From the NCBI GenBank assembly GCA_014803855.1, contig JAAVAX010000006.1, forward strand, positions 108,079 through 172,078: a stretch of DNA of 64,000 bases, written 5' to 3'. Below, piece by piece: positions 1-11,341 of the stretch (its first letter is position 1; the number at the start of each line of letters is the position of its first letter). Under the pieces are notes generated by a model, which saw only the letters and a program-made list of their open reading frames with translations, had not been told where the DNA came from and did no database searches. The position numbers and the translations under genes are program-made. Origin of the DNA: Mycoplasma sp. (lineage in GTDB: Bacteria > Bacillota_I > Bacilli_A > Mycoplasmatales > Metamycoplasmataceae).

Positions 1-666
1 AAGCATGATCCTGGTATAGCTAATGGTCAACCATGATCTGTAAAATTATTTGATTGATTCTGTATATCATGCATAATCATTTTTATAGCATTAACTGGTA
101 CAACTATATTAATTCCAGTTCTAACATTAGCTCTCAAACCTTCTAATGCTCCTGATGCTGTTCAACAAATTTCACAAGTAGCTACAATGGGTGTTGGTAT
201 AACTGCAATTATTTTTGGTATACCATCAATATTATGATTATGAATTTATTTTGCGATTAGAAGAAAAAATAAGCCACTAACATTGCAGGCATTTGTTGAA
301 AAGAAGATATCTTATTGTTTAATATTAAGATTTTTAATTAAAAATATTAAAGTTCAACCACTTAATGTTGAAAAAGAAGTAATTTTAATGGAGAATTTTG
401 AAGCTCAAGGATCTCAAGCACCTAGATGATTAAATATACAATTAATAAATTTAATTTGTTCCATTTTTCCTGAATTTAATTATATTTTTAAATTTGACAA
501 TTTAACTGAGGAAGAAGTAGAAGAATTGCAACCAATTATCACTCATGATTTTATGAATATAGAATTAATTAATAGTGATAATATAGCATTCCATGAATGA
601 GAAAATAAACCAATAAAAAAATTAATAAATTTAAATTTAAAAAAGAAACCAAAAAATAAAAAATAA
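1..666 (+). CDS. C-terminal part of a multi-pass membrane protein (5' truncated)
   Basis: The reading frame is open from the first base of the window to a TAA at 664-666, so only the last 221 residues are visible. There are two clear membrane segments: one rich in Ile, Leu and Thr at about residues 20-45, and one ending in an Ile/Leu/Trp-rich stretch at about residues 67-88. A soluble basic and acidic tail of about 130 residues follows and ends in a Lys-rich tip. Several TGA codons fall where Trp is plausible (residues 12, 19, 79, 81). The architecture resembles the end of a transporter or permease, but no family motif is visible, so no substrate is proposed. The gene converges on the glycosyltransferase that ends at 672, with only five bases between the stops. 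Confidence 0.6.
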
Positions 667-671
667 TTAAT

Positions 672-2381
672 TTATCAATTAAGCACTTGTTCTAAAGTTA
701 CATTATTATCTTGACATCATTTTTGTATTAATTTTTCTTGTTTAGAAAACTTATTGGTGCAATATACAAAATCATTTTCATTATATTTCTTATTTGTTTT
801 AATGAATGATAAACCATATGAAATAAAGAAGAAAAATAGTGATAATCATATCGAACCAATCAATATATTCAAAAATGAAAATAGAAATAAAGAGCCAAAA
901 TTAGCAATGTAGAAATTAGTTAATATAAATGGTATATTTATTGCAAACATTAATATAGACATAATTAAAAATAATAATGTTTGTTTCTTGAATAAATATT
1001 TAGTTTTTGTTGCTCTTCCTCTGGTAGGTGTGAAATTTGCATATTTAGATCTAAAAAAAGCATTAAAGAATCTAATAGTTTCAAATCAAAATTTTGATAC
1101 TTGATAAAATACATTTAAAATTAAATATGGAACTATTCTCCATTTGACAATAAAGATAATTTTCAGTAAATACATTAAACAATTTATTAACATTAAAAAA
1201 CAAAGAAAAACAATGTTTGCTCAAAAAATTAATTGATTATCTAAAACTATTTGTGAGATTTCTTGTAAATGAGAAAATATAAATGAAATAAATAAGGCAA
1301 TAATTAATGGTAAAAAAAATTTCCAAATACTAAAAATCATAGTATTAAAAAAATTTTTATATTGATCTTTTTTTTCTTCATTTTGAGATTTAAAAAACTC
1401 TGTTTTAAAGAATTTAATTATTCAATCATTAACTCGAAATATTCTAATAAAATTCACATTAATATTTTTATCAAATGCTTGCATTGACATAGTCAATGGA
1501 TTAATTAATCCATATCAATATTTTTTGGTTGCTAACAATTCTAATCAATAGTCTTCTAAACAACTATTAGGAAATTGCATATAAAAATCACTTAGAACTT
1601 CCTTTTTTATCAAACATGCTGAAGAATATAAATTAGCTGAAAATTGAGATTTAAAATTTTTTGTTATTAAATTAGCAAAATTAATATTTTCACTGTCTAA
1701 CATAATATTATTTCATAAGTTATTCCCCTTATAGTTGTTCATATTTGATGAAACCCAACCCAATCTTTTTTGATCTTTATAATAAAAAAATTTTAATGAG
1801 GATGAAACAAAATGAATATCCAAAGCTACATCTGCATCACTAATTAATAAATAATCAAATTTAACTTTACTATTTTTTAAAAAAGAATTTAAATTATCAG
1901 CCTTATGAAGGCTAGGTCTATCCATTGAATAATAGTTAATTTTATGCTTTTGACAAAATCTTTTTATGTTTTCCTTTACTTCTTGATTGCTAGAACCATC
2001 ACTTACTCAATACTCAATATTTGAATAGGATTGTTTCATATTTTGCAATATTCTGGCTTCTCAAAAATCATTATGACATGTATAAACATAAACAACCTTG
2101 GGTAATTGAGTAGGTAATTTAGTTTCTTTTGAAATATTCAAAAGCTCCTTTATCATTTTCTTTTTTAAAATAAAATTAATGTAGATGTCAAATGATATAT
2201 TTATGAAAAGTTCAAATAATAAAATATAAAATAATATTAGAATTTTTTGAGTGCTTATATTGTAAAGAATTATAGAAGAAACAAAAAATCAAATAAATGA
2301 AGATACATTAACTATTGAAAATATTATATTTTTTCAAAATGTTAACTTTTCATATAAATCTCTAGATCTTAGACTAAACAT
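672..2381 (-). CDS. Membrane-bound family 2 glycosyltransferase, copy A
   Basis: This 569-residue protein is a GT-A fold, family 2 glycosyltransferase embedded in the membrane. Two hydrophobic segments near residues 15-65 precede the catalytic domain. The visible motifs are SDGSS (first conserved Asp), a DADVAL nucleotide/metal-binding DxD near residues 178-183, and LEDYW as the probable general-base region. About four membrane segments follow, as in cellulose- or hyaluronan-synthase-like processive enzymes, but a canonical QxxRW is not evident. The start is ATG at 2381 behind AGAGGA. It overlaps the end of the upstream paralogue by 8 nt, so the two are probably translated from one mRNA. The likely product is a membrane glycolipid or surface glycan; donor and acceptor are unknown. 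Confidence 0.85.
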
Positions 2382-4077
2382 TTAATTCCTCTTTCCCTTT
2401 TCTTAATTCTATATACTCTTTTTTTACTCTAGTTTGTAAAATAAAATTATTTGTACAATAAACAAAATTGTCATCACTATATTCGTAATTGGATCTAATT
2501 TTTCCTGCTCATATTAAAACTAAGAAGCTTAAACAATACAAAAATGCAAATAAAAAAACAAAATTAAAAAAAATAATTAAGTAAATTCACCCATTATTTA
2601 TATTGTATGTTTTATATACAAATAAAACACAATTGCCAGATATTAGTATTGATAAAAAAACAAATAATTGAATTCACAAAATAATGGTCTTATTTTTGAC
2701 ATTAAATTTTTCAGTTTTTAAAAATGTTTTATATCTTGATAAAAATAATGCTTCAAATCAATATTTGAAAAGATTAATCATTAAAACAATATTATAAAAA
2801 GGAACCAATATAGAAATTTTTATCCCATCATTTTCAGAAAGATGTTTTAGTAATATTCCTCTAGATATTAATATTAATAATCCATTTATAATGAATGAAG
2901 ATAATGTTACTATTTGAAATACTCCAGTAAAAATATTCTTGTAATTTATAAAAAATCACCAAACTAAAATTGTTGTCATAATAAAACCAAAAATAAATAT
3001 AAAACCCAAAAATAAATCTTGAAAGTGTTTTTTATTTGTATTTGAATATCTAACACTATATTTATTAAAAAATTGAGTTTTTTGATATTTGATTCCTCAT
3101 GTAAATACTCTACTAATTCTATTTAAATTGGCTCAAATATCTTTGTCAAAAGACTGCATTGCTATACTAAGAGGAGAAATAATGCCAACTCAAGCGTTTT
3201 TATTTGCAAATTTTTCAGTATATTGATCTTCTAAATTAGAATCAGGAAATTCATAATTCATTTCTTCTAACATTTTTCTAGAAATCAAACAACAAGAAGA
3301 ATAAAGATTGGCTGAAAAATTAAAATAATAATTAGAATTTTGATCTCTAATTATAAAACGTTCATTTTCATAAGCAAGTATTGCATTAGTAAAAGCATTA
3401 TTGCCACGATAGTTCATTAATGTTGATGAAACATACCCTAGTCTTATAGCTTTATCACTATAAAAAAATTTGAGAGAAGTTTCAACAAAATTTTTATCAA
3501 AGGCAACATCAGCATCTCCAATTAATAAATAATCAAATTTAGATTTATTATATTTTAAAAATGAATTTAAATTATCTGCTTTATTATTGCTAGGTCTATC
3601 CATTACAAAAAGATTTACATTGTTTTCTTTAGCAAATTTTTTAATTTTTTCAATATTTATATCATTTTTTCCACCAACTGAAATTCAATACTCAATGTTT
3701 TTATAACTTTGCTGCATATTTTGTAATAATCTAGCTGGCATAAAATCATTTTTAGTTGTATAGACATAGATAACTTTAGGTAATTTTTTAGGTAATTTTG
3801 TATTATTAGCTATATCTAAAAATTCTAACATTGCTAATCTTCTTCATTTGAAACTCATAGCAAAATTAACTATATATACAATTGCAGATATAGTAATTAA
3901 AATGACTACACAACTAATGTTTATTTGATCTCTTAAGACAAGATTATTTTGTAAATTAAATACAACATTAGAAATAAAAAATAACAAAGAAATAGGTACT
4001 AGCACTAAAGATTTATAAGCAAAATTAAATAATGTTGAAAATTTATTTTGTTTATTTTTTACTTCTAAATCAAACAT
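2374..4077 (-). CDS. Membrane-bound family 2 glycosyltransferase, copy B
   Basis: This 567-residue paralogue of the next gene has the same layout: two N-terminal membrane segments, a GT2 catalytic domain and about four C-terminal membrane segments. The motifs GDADVAF, NLEDQYTEK and the strongly conserved block MDRP-KADNLNSFLK are shared with copy A, including the VYCTN motif near the C-terminus. This points to a tandem duplication followed by divergence. I chose ATG 4077; a TTG six bases upstream is possible but weaker. No Shine-Dalgarno sequence is seen, and a TATAAT lies 11 nt upstream. The two copies overlap, so they are probably co-expressed, either as two steps of one glycolipid pathway or as enzymes of different specificity. 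Confidence 0.85.
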
Positions 4078-4088
4078 AATCAATGTAA

Positions 4089-4094
4089 ATTATA
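4089..4094 (-). promoter_or_regulatory. Candidate -10 box of the glycosyltransferase pair
   Basis: A perfect TATAAT on the minus strand ends 11 nt before ATG 4077. A start site 6-8 nt downstream of it would leave a leader of only about five bases, which agrees with the absence of a ribosome binding site. Confidence 0.5.
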
Positions 4095-4188
4095 GAATAA
4101 TTTAAATATTTGCGATATATTTAAATTTGCAGCATTTAAAGCTTTATAGATATAAGCATATTAAAATGTGTTATTATTTATTTCAATT

Positions 4189-4731
4189 ATGAAAATATAT
4201 TTTGTTAGACATGCTAAAACAAATTCTAATTCTTTAAATCAGTGACAGGGAAGAAGTGATAATAATATATCAGAAGAAGGGTTAAAGGAATTAGAAATCT
4301 TAAAGGAAAATACCAGGAACTTTAATGCAGATGTTATTATAAGTAGTCCATTGAGAAGAGCCATAGATACTGCTAACATTTTTAAGAAAAACAATAAAGA
4401 AATTATTATAGATGATAGATTAATCGAGAGAGATTTTGGTCAACTTGAACAACAAATTGTAAAAAATGGTGAGAAAGAAATTCTTTCTGATATTTATTTA
4501 AATACTGATCTAAATTTAGGTGTTGAAAAATTAAATGATATGTATACTAAAAGAATAAAACCATTTTTAAATGAAATTAAAAAAAATTATGGAAAATCAA
4601 ACAAAAAAATTGTTATTGTTTCTCATTCATGAGTTGGTAGACTCATTTCATATTACAATTCTGGTGAACAAGATACTTCATTAATTAGTATTGCTCCAAA
4701 AAATGCTGTAATTTATGAATATGAAATTTAA
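4189..4731 (+). CDS. Histidine phosphatase superfamily protein (phosphoglycerate mutase-like)
   Basis: The 180-residue protein begins with the RHAKTNSN signature (the RHG/RHxxT active site that is phosphorylated on His). It also has SSPLRRA, with the conserved Arg, and a C-terminal SHSW carrying the second catalytic His. This is the branch-1 histidine phosphatase family, which includes cofactor-dependent phosphoglycerate mutases, GpmB/PhoE-like phosphatases and CobC. The size fits a small phosphatase better than glycolytic GpmA (about 230-250 residues). TGA codes Trp in SHSW. The gene lies alone on the plus strand, and its stop overlaps the convergent nucleotidyltransferase stop by four bases. 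The substrate is not predictable. Confidence 0.82.
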
Positions 4732-5450
4732 TTTTCTTTTATTCAATTTGCATCAAATTCAGATATTTCATCTGGTGTTCCTAAGCATATAAAATCTTTT
4801 AAAGGTATTTCAAAGATAGAAATCTTCTTTTTTTTGTCAATTAAATATTGATAAAATGGACAAACATATGTTTCGCCATATTTATTCATAACATCATTTT
4901 TATAATTTGAATATACATATAAAAAATCATTTCATGATTTAAAGTAATATAAACCAACAGATGCATGATCAGATATTTTAATTTTTTCACTTACATTTGA
5001 AACAAAGCCATCTTTATCTATTTGGGCAAAAGACCATCTATCACCAAGAGCATTAGTTGTTATGATACAACCATCATTTGCAAAAATGTTCTCATTTAAT
5101 GCAGCTGGATTAATATGAGTATCAATATTTCAAATTAAAAATGGTTCATCATCATTAAAATAGTCATTTGATTTCATTACTGAAGAAGCTTGCCCTTCAG
5201 TTGGTTCATCTAATAAAATGATATTGTATTTATTAATTTCTAAATCTTTTAATTGTTGCTTAATGAATTTTTCATCATAAATTTCTTTTCTAAAAATAAA
5301 TATGAATTCATTATCAAAAAATTTTTTTAGAGATATTAATGCTCAATAAAATAATGGTTTATTGTTAGCAATAATTTCATATTTAGGTTTGGTAATGCCA
5401 ATATCTCTAAACCTTTGTCCAAATCCAGCAGCACTAACAATTATTTTCAT
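4728..5450 (-). CDS. Sugar/choline-phosphate nucleotidyltransferase (LicC-like)
   Basis: The 240-residue protein opens with SAAGFGQRF followed by ITKPKYEI, the classic NTP-binding signature of the nucleotidyltransferase fold. A WNIDTHI segment near residue 97 supplies the metal-binding Asp. The length matches LicC-type CTP:phosphocholine cytidylyltransferases and short sugar-phosphate nucleotidyltransferases. Its ATG lies inside the last codons of the upstream kinase gene (10-nt overlap), so the two are almost certainly made together. The pairing of a choline-kinase-like enzyme with this enzyme suggests a CDP-choline-type activated donor for decorating glycolipids. The substrate is an inference from the pairing, and a sugar phosphate remains possible. 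Confidence 0.75.
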
Positions 5451-6481
5451 GTTTCAAGTCCTAAAACTTCTGTTAAATGCATGATTCCAGTACACAATTG
5501 AATTATTTGTCTATTAACATTATCATTGTGAGCTGGGGTCATAGCAAAAAATTGCAATGATTCTAATAGTTTTATTACCTCTATATCATTTTGTGGAAAA
5601 ATTGGAGCAAATGCTTCTCTTATTTCTTCAATATTTTTAGGTTCATTAATTTTTATAAAAAAATGATTATCATGTGTTTTTTTAATTTCAAAACGATCTT
5701 CAACAATAAAATCATATAATCCATAAATTGATTGATATATTTTTGCATAGTCATAATAAATATCACCAAAATCTTTAGAATCAGCAAAAGATCCTCTAGG
5801 GTCAATAACTTTTATTTTATTATTTTTTTCGTCAAAAAAAACATTACCAAAAATCAAATCTAAATGAGTTAAAAAAATCCTATTTTCACTAGGAGAAACT
5901 AACTTATTAAAAATATCAGCATTATTAGAGGATTCTTCCTTTCTTAATTTCTGTATTTTATCCTTTAACATATTCAAAAAATATTTTAATGATGGGAATT
6001 TTTCATCATTAATATAAATGTGATCATAATTGAAAAAAGCTCTTAATTTTTCTTTATTTTTTATTTTAAGAAGATTATTGTATGTTCTTTCTAGATAAAA
6101 ATTAATCATTTTATCTCTTCAATCATTAGAAATAAATATTTCAGGTTTTATTTCTGAACATTGTTTAATGAATTTCTCATATGTTTCTCTTAGTAAATTT
6201 CAATTTAGAAGTTTATCATTTACAAAAAAATCATGGATAGTGTGTAAATCAATAATGTTATATTTCATTCAAAGATTATTTCTATCTAATGAATAATCAA
6301 TTATTTTAGGCACATAATCTTTTATTTGTGTTTGAGCTTTAATCATTCAAATTATTTCATCATAAAATTTATCTTTATAATATTTGTCATTACCAATATA
6401 ACTTTTTATAACATTTTTTCCGCCATCAACAATTTTGATGTTATTAAAATACCTTATGTTTCGAATGTTTAATTTGGACAT
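5441..6481 (-). CDS. Choline/aminoglycoside kinase-like phosphotransferase (LicA-like)
   Basis: This 346-residue protein has the catalytic signature of the choline kinase/aminoglycoside phosphotransferase fold: THLDLIFGNVFF (Brenner motif HxDxxxxN), then VIDPRGS, in which the Asp binds metal. A GNDKYYKDKFYDE region near residues 27-40 probably lies in the N-lobe. The apparent end at TGA (5447-5449) is a Trp codon; the true stop is TAA at 5441-5443, inside the nucleotidyltransferase gene. The start is ATG 6481. In LicA-type systems this kinase phosphorylates choline for LicC. No choline transporter or phosphocholine transferase is visible nearby, so the substrate is not proven. Confidence 0.75.
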
Positions 6482-6637
6482 AAAAAAATTTAAATATATT
6501 TCCTTTTATATTATTTCCTTTTGATTTAATTTTAAAACTAAATTATATTACTAATTTACATTATTTATATTAAGTAATAACTAAAAAATAACTATATTTA
6601 TATTTAGAAATTAGAAACAATTATATTTAATATAAAA

Positions 6638-6643
6638 TATAAT
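6638..6643 (+). promoter_or_regulatory. Candidate -10 box of alaS
   Basis: A perfect TATAAT lies only six bases upstream of the alaS ATG (6650). With the usual 6-8 nt spacing, transcription would start at or next to the start codon, giving a leaderless mRNA. No Shine-Dalgarno sequence is present. Confidence 0.55.
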
Positions 6644-6649
6644 TCAATT

Positions 6650-9295
6650 ATGAGAAGTTCAAAAGAAATAAGAGAAGCATGAATTAATTATTTTGTCTCT
6701 AAAGGACATATGTTTATTGAATCTAAATCTTTAATACCACAAAATGACCCATCACTACTGTGAATTAATTCTGGTGTAGCTACTTTGAAAGACTATTTCT
6801 CAGGTAAGAAGAAGCCACCATGTAATCGCCTAACTAACTCACAAAAATCAATCAGAACTAATGATATTGAAAATGTAGGTATTACAGCAAGACATCATAC
6901 TTTTTTTGAAATGCTAGGAAATTTTTCAATAGGAGATTACTTTAAAAAAGAAGCAATTGAATTTGCACATGAGGTAGTAACCAAAGTATTTGGATTTGAA
7001 CAAGATAAAATATATTTGACATATTATGAAGAAGATTTAGAGGTAAGAGACAAATGATTATCATTAGGTTATAAAGAAGACCATTTAATTGCAGGTTCTA
7101 GAGATTTAAATTTTTGGGATGTGGGTTCTGGCCCATGTGGTCCTAATACTGAAATTTTCTATGATAGGGGTCCTAAATATCATAAAGGTGGACCCGAATT
7201 AATTGCAAATGATATTGAAAATGATCGTTATATAGAAATATGAAATATTGTTTTTTCACAATATAACAATTTAGGTAATAATGAATATGTAGAATTAAGT
7301 CAAAAAAACATTGATACTGGAGCAGGTCTAGAAAGAATTGTTTCAATTATTCAAAATGGTCCAACAAATTTTGATACTGATTTATTTTTACCAATTATTA
7401 GAAAAGTTGAAACAATGTGTAATTATAAATATGATATTGATAATTATTTTAAAAAAGATAAAGAACAAGACATCATTAATAAGTACTTTAAAATAATTGC
7501 AGATCATATGAGAGCTATTACTAATGCAATTAGTGATGGAGAAAAACCTTCTAATACACAAAGAGGATATATCATTAGAAGATTAATAAGAAGAGCTTAC
7601 TATGCAGGAAAAAAATTAGAAATTAAGAAAAAAAGTTTCCTATATGAATTAGTTCAAATAGTTGTTGATTCTCTAATATTTAATGTAGATGTTAAAAAAG
7701 TCTCTGAAATAATAAGAGAAGAAGAAGAAACATTTTCAACAACAATTGAACAAGGAAAAAAAATATTAGAAGATGAAATAAATAAATCTCATGATAATAA
7801 AGAATTTAATGTTGAAGTTGCATTCAAATTATATGAAACATTTGGTTTTCCAATAGAAATGACAAATGATATTTTATTAGAAAATAATTTAAAACTAGAT
7901 TTTGATAAACTACATAAATTAAAAGAAGAACATTCGTTAAAATCAAAATCTAAAAATAATGTTGTAAACTTTGATAAACAAATTAATTCTTTAAATTTAA
8001 TAAAATGTAATGTCAGCAAATTCATTGGATATGATAACACTGAACTTAAGGGGGCAAAAATTTTATATCTTCTAGATGAACATAATGAAATTGAAAAGAG
8101 TAATGGTGAAGGATACAATTATTTGATTCTAGAAAAAACTCCATTATATGCTACTAGTGGTGGACAATTGCATGATAAAGGATATCTGATACAAAATGAA
8201 AATAAAATTGAACTAATTGATGTTTTTAAAGATAAACATAATAATAATGTTCATGTTGTAAAGGGGATTATAGATAAATCAAAACCAATTGATGCTTTTG
8301 TTGATAAGGAAAACAGAATAGGATTAATGAGAAACCACTCTGCCACCCATTTAACATTTGCTGCACTAAGAAAAATTTATGGAGATGATATTACTCAATT
8401 AGGTTCAGATAATAATCAAGATCGATTAACTTTTGATTTTCCTTTAGATCATAAACCTACATTAAATGAAATAAAACAAATAGAGGATTTTGTTAAAGAT
8501 GTAATAAAACAAAATATAAAGAGAAATTATATTGAAACAACAATTGAAGAAGCTAAAAAAATGGGCGCTACTATGACTATTGATGAAGCAGAATATTTTG
8601 ATTCAAATTATATAAGAATTGTAGAATTTCCTAATGTAACAATAGATTTATGTGGTGGTACTCACATTGATTGAACTAAGAATTTGGAATCATACAAAAT
8701 AACTGATGTTGATTCTAAAGGTACTGGAAGATATCGTATTAGAGCAATAACATCTAATAAAATTATTGATGAATATTTAGAAAGTGAAATTAAAAAATAC
8801 AAGGAATCATTTAATAATACATATAAAAAATATGAAAATCTATTTAAAACTAAAATTTACTCAGACCCTATAAAAATATATGATTTTGATTCAATTAATG
8901 ATTTAGAAGAAAAATTGGATAACATTAAAAATGCAATTAGTGAAATTCAAGTAGAGACTAAAAAACTATTAAAAGCAAAAAACAAAGTAAGTGACAAAAT
9001 CAATTTTGATGAATTAAATGTTAATAATACAAAAGTTTTATTTTCAAATGGGATTGAAAAAGATAGTTTAAAAAATATATCAATTAATGAAAGAGAAAAA
9101 AATCCTAATTCAGTAATTATTAGTTTTTCTAAATTTGAAAATGGAAAATCAACTGTAGTAATCACATCTAAAATGATTAATGTAACTGATTTTATTAAGT
9201 CAAACTTAGAAAAATTAAATCTAAAAGGTGGTGGAAATAATTTAATTTGACAGGGAGTTTCGACTCAAGAAATAAATAAAGAAGATATAAAATAA
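6650..9295 (+). CDS. alaS: Alanyl-tRNA synthetase
   Basis: The 881-residue protein charges tRNA-Ala with alanine. The N-terminal class II catalytic core contains [21 protein letters not shown] and [11 protein letters not shown]. The editing domain has NHSATHL (zinc-binding His 563 and 567) and CGGTHID (Cys 668, His 672). Length is close to the bacterial norm (about 870-880). Trp residues are mostly TGA. The C-terminal part holds the coiled-coil/DHHA1-like region and ends in AGGxGGG-like KGGGNN. The stop codon overlaps the ruvX start (TAATG), so the two genes form an operon. Confidence 0.97.
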
Positions 9296-9714
9296 TGAGA
9301 TTACTAGCTATTGATTTTGGTACTAAAAAATGTGGAATTGCTATAAGTGATCCATTAAAAATTATTTCACAACCATTAACTATCATTTTTTATAAAAATA
9401 ATGATTATGATTATTTAATTAACCAAATTAAAAAAATAATAGAGGAATATAAGCCAATTGAAAAAATTATTCTAGGCATTACAAAAAATATTAATAATGA
9501 AGTATCTACAATAGGAAAAATTACAATGAAGTTTAAATCTATATTAGAAGAGAAAATAAATAATATAGAAATTGTTTTATTTGATGAAAAATATTCAACA
9601 AAAAAATCTCTAGAGATAATGCAACAAATGAACATTAAAACCAAGAAAAAAGGCGAATTAAAAGATGCAATAGCAGCTCAAAAAATTCTAGAAGATTATA
9701 TGTCAAGTCATTAA
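9295..9714 (+). CDS. ruvX: Holliday junction resolvase-like protein RuvX/YqgF
   Basis: The 139-residue protein starts with RLLAIDFGTKKCGIAIS, the first Asp-containing strand of the RNase H-like fold. It continues with IILGITKNIN and LFDEKYSTKKS, the second acidic site of the YqgF family, and a terminal LKDAIAAQKIL helix with the third Asp. Length and order fit RuvX, implicated in 16S rRNA 5'-end processing and recombination. It overlaps alaS by one base; the alaS-ruvX neighbourhood is common in Firmicutes and mollicutes, which supports the call. Confidence 0.92.
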   Translation: MRLLAIDFGTKKCGIAISDPLKIISQPLTIIFYKNNDYDYLINQIKKIIEEYKPIEKIILGITKNINNEVSTIGKITMKFKSILEEKINNIEIVLFDEKYSTKKSLEIMQQMNIKTKKKGELKDAIAAQKILEDYMSSH

Positions 9715-9737
9715 TAACTTATATAATATTTAAAATA

Positions 9738-11339
9738 ATGCAACTCCAAGATGAAATAATTAAATGAAATAATCTATTTGAGGAAAATAAATTATTCAAA
9801 AAAGAATTGAAAAAGATAGAAAAAATAGGTATTCAAAACACTAATTTTTATGATAATTTAAATGTTGCAAATAATTGTATATATGCTGAGTATGGGGTAG
9901 GTTATTCTAAAATTAACTCTATAACAATTAAAAAAATTATTGATTTATTTTTAAAAATAATTGAAAATCAACATAGCAACAATTATTTTTTAATAACATC
10001 AGATGGTAGTCAAGAATGCATTGAAATAATAAAAAGTTTATTAAATATTAATAATAGTAATATCAAGTTTATAACTTCTAGTTCTTATGAAGGATTTGAT
10101 AAGAATTTTATTTTATCTTCTATTAAAAAAATAAACCCAATGGCAGCTTTACATTTATCAAAATCAATATTTGATAATAAAATTATTAATGCTGCTTTAT
10201 ATAATTCTAGTGGAATTAAAATTGGAAATAAAGTTTTAGAGGGAATAACAAAAAAAATAAAAAAAAATTTGATAGATGTTGAATTGGCTAAAAATGATAA
10301 TATGTCATTTTTAAATAATGAACTATTAATAAAAATCTTCTCAGATAAAATAAAGGAATTATTTAAAAATTATTCCATATCAAGGAAAACTAAAATAGCT
10401 ATATCTAATCGATCAAATGGTATAACTAAAATAATTTCCAAATTGGTTGGTTCCCAAGATTTTTCTTATGTTATCAATAATAAAATTAAAAAGAGAGAGA
10501 TAGATTTATTTTCTACCAAAAAGCATATTTCTGACAATAAAATAAAAATGTATTTTTGAAAAGATATATTATTTGCAAGAAGAAAAAAAGCAAATTTTTT
10601 AATATGTTTTAATCAAGAAGGAACTCAATTATTTTTATTTGCAATTCATAATTCTAAAGTTACATATATTAATTCTAATCTGCTAACTTTAATATATTTA
10701 AACCATTTTTATAATGAATTAGAAATGAATAACCAAAAGCTAACAAATACTTTTATTTCATCTAATAATGATCCAAATGAAAATATCATTAGACTAATTA
10801 ATAAATACAAGATAAATTTTAAAAAAATTACTAATAATGATTTTTTAACTAAGGATTTTTTATTAATTTTTTGAAATGATTATAATCAATATGTTTTTGG
10901 TGACAAAATGAGCCAAGAGTTTTCTATATATCAATTTTTAATTAAAATTCTTTGCATTATTGATTATTACAATAATCAATATAATTCTATAAATGCTCTA
11001 TTAAATTCATTAAATAAGATGTATGGTGTGTTTAGTCATGAGGAAAAGTATATTTTAGACATAGCTCCAGATATGATTACAGATAAGATAGATGAAGTTT
11101 TTAAAAATTGAAAACAAAAGGAAGTGAGTACTAAAATCGTCAACTATGTAAATGAAGAGACAATAAAGGAAATATATATTGACAGTGAATTTAAATTAAA
11201 CATTAAATATAATTTCATTATTAAAAAAGTAATAATGATTGTTTCATATACCAAAGACACTAATGTTATAAAAGAATTTCAAAAAAGAATAAAATTAAAA
11301 TATTGAATCAAAACTTTAATGAAAGAAACTAAAAAATAA
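9738..11339 (+). CDS. Degenerate phosphohexomutase-like protein (probable pseudoenzyme)
   Basis: This 533-residue protein is not obvious by simple motif reading, but its segments line up in order with the four domains of phosphomannomutase/phosphoglucomutase. YGVGYSKINSIT (about 52-63) sits where the entry GxGxNxxN segment is expected. YFLITSDGSQECIEI follows as the second strand/helix. ALHLSKSIFDN (137-147) replaces the TASHNPxxYNG phosphoserine loop, FNQEGTQLF (291-299) replaces the metal loop DPDADR, and LLIFWNDYNQY (375-385) replaces the GFEESxGY sugar loop. The YYNNQYNSINALLNSLNKMYG segment parallels the 'YYKxxGKTLxDxLxxLYxxYG' helix pair. All catalytic residues seem absent, so a scaffold or regulatory role is more likely than catalysis. 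It is 23 bp downstream of ruvX, from ATG 9738. Confidence 0.6.
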
Positions 11340-11341
11340 AT

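Noticed and set aside
6650-9295. Apparent fragmentation of alaS and most other long genes by TGA
   Set aside because: TGA falls at Trp positions of conserved families and no such gene shows additional TAA/TAG damage, so the gaps come from the standard code, not from pseudogenes.
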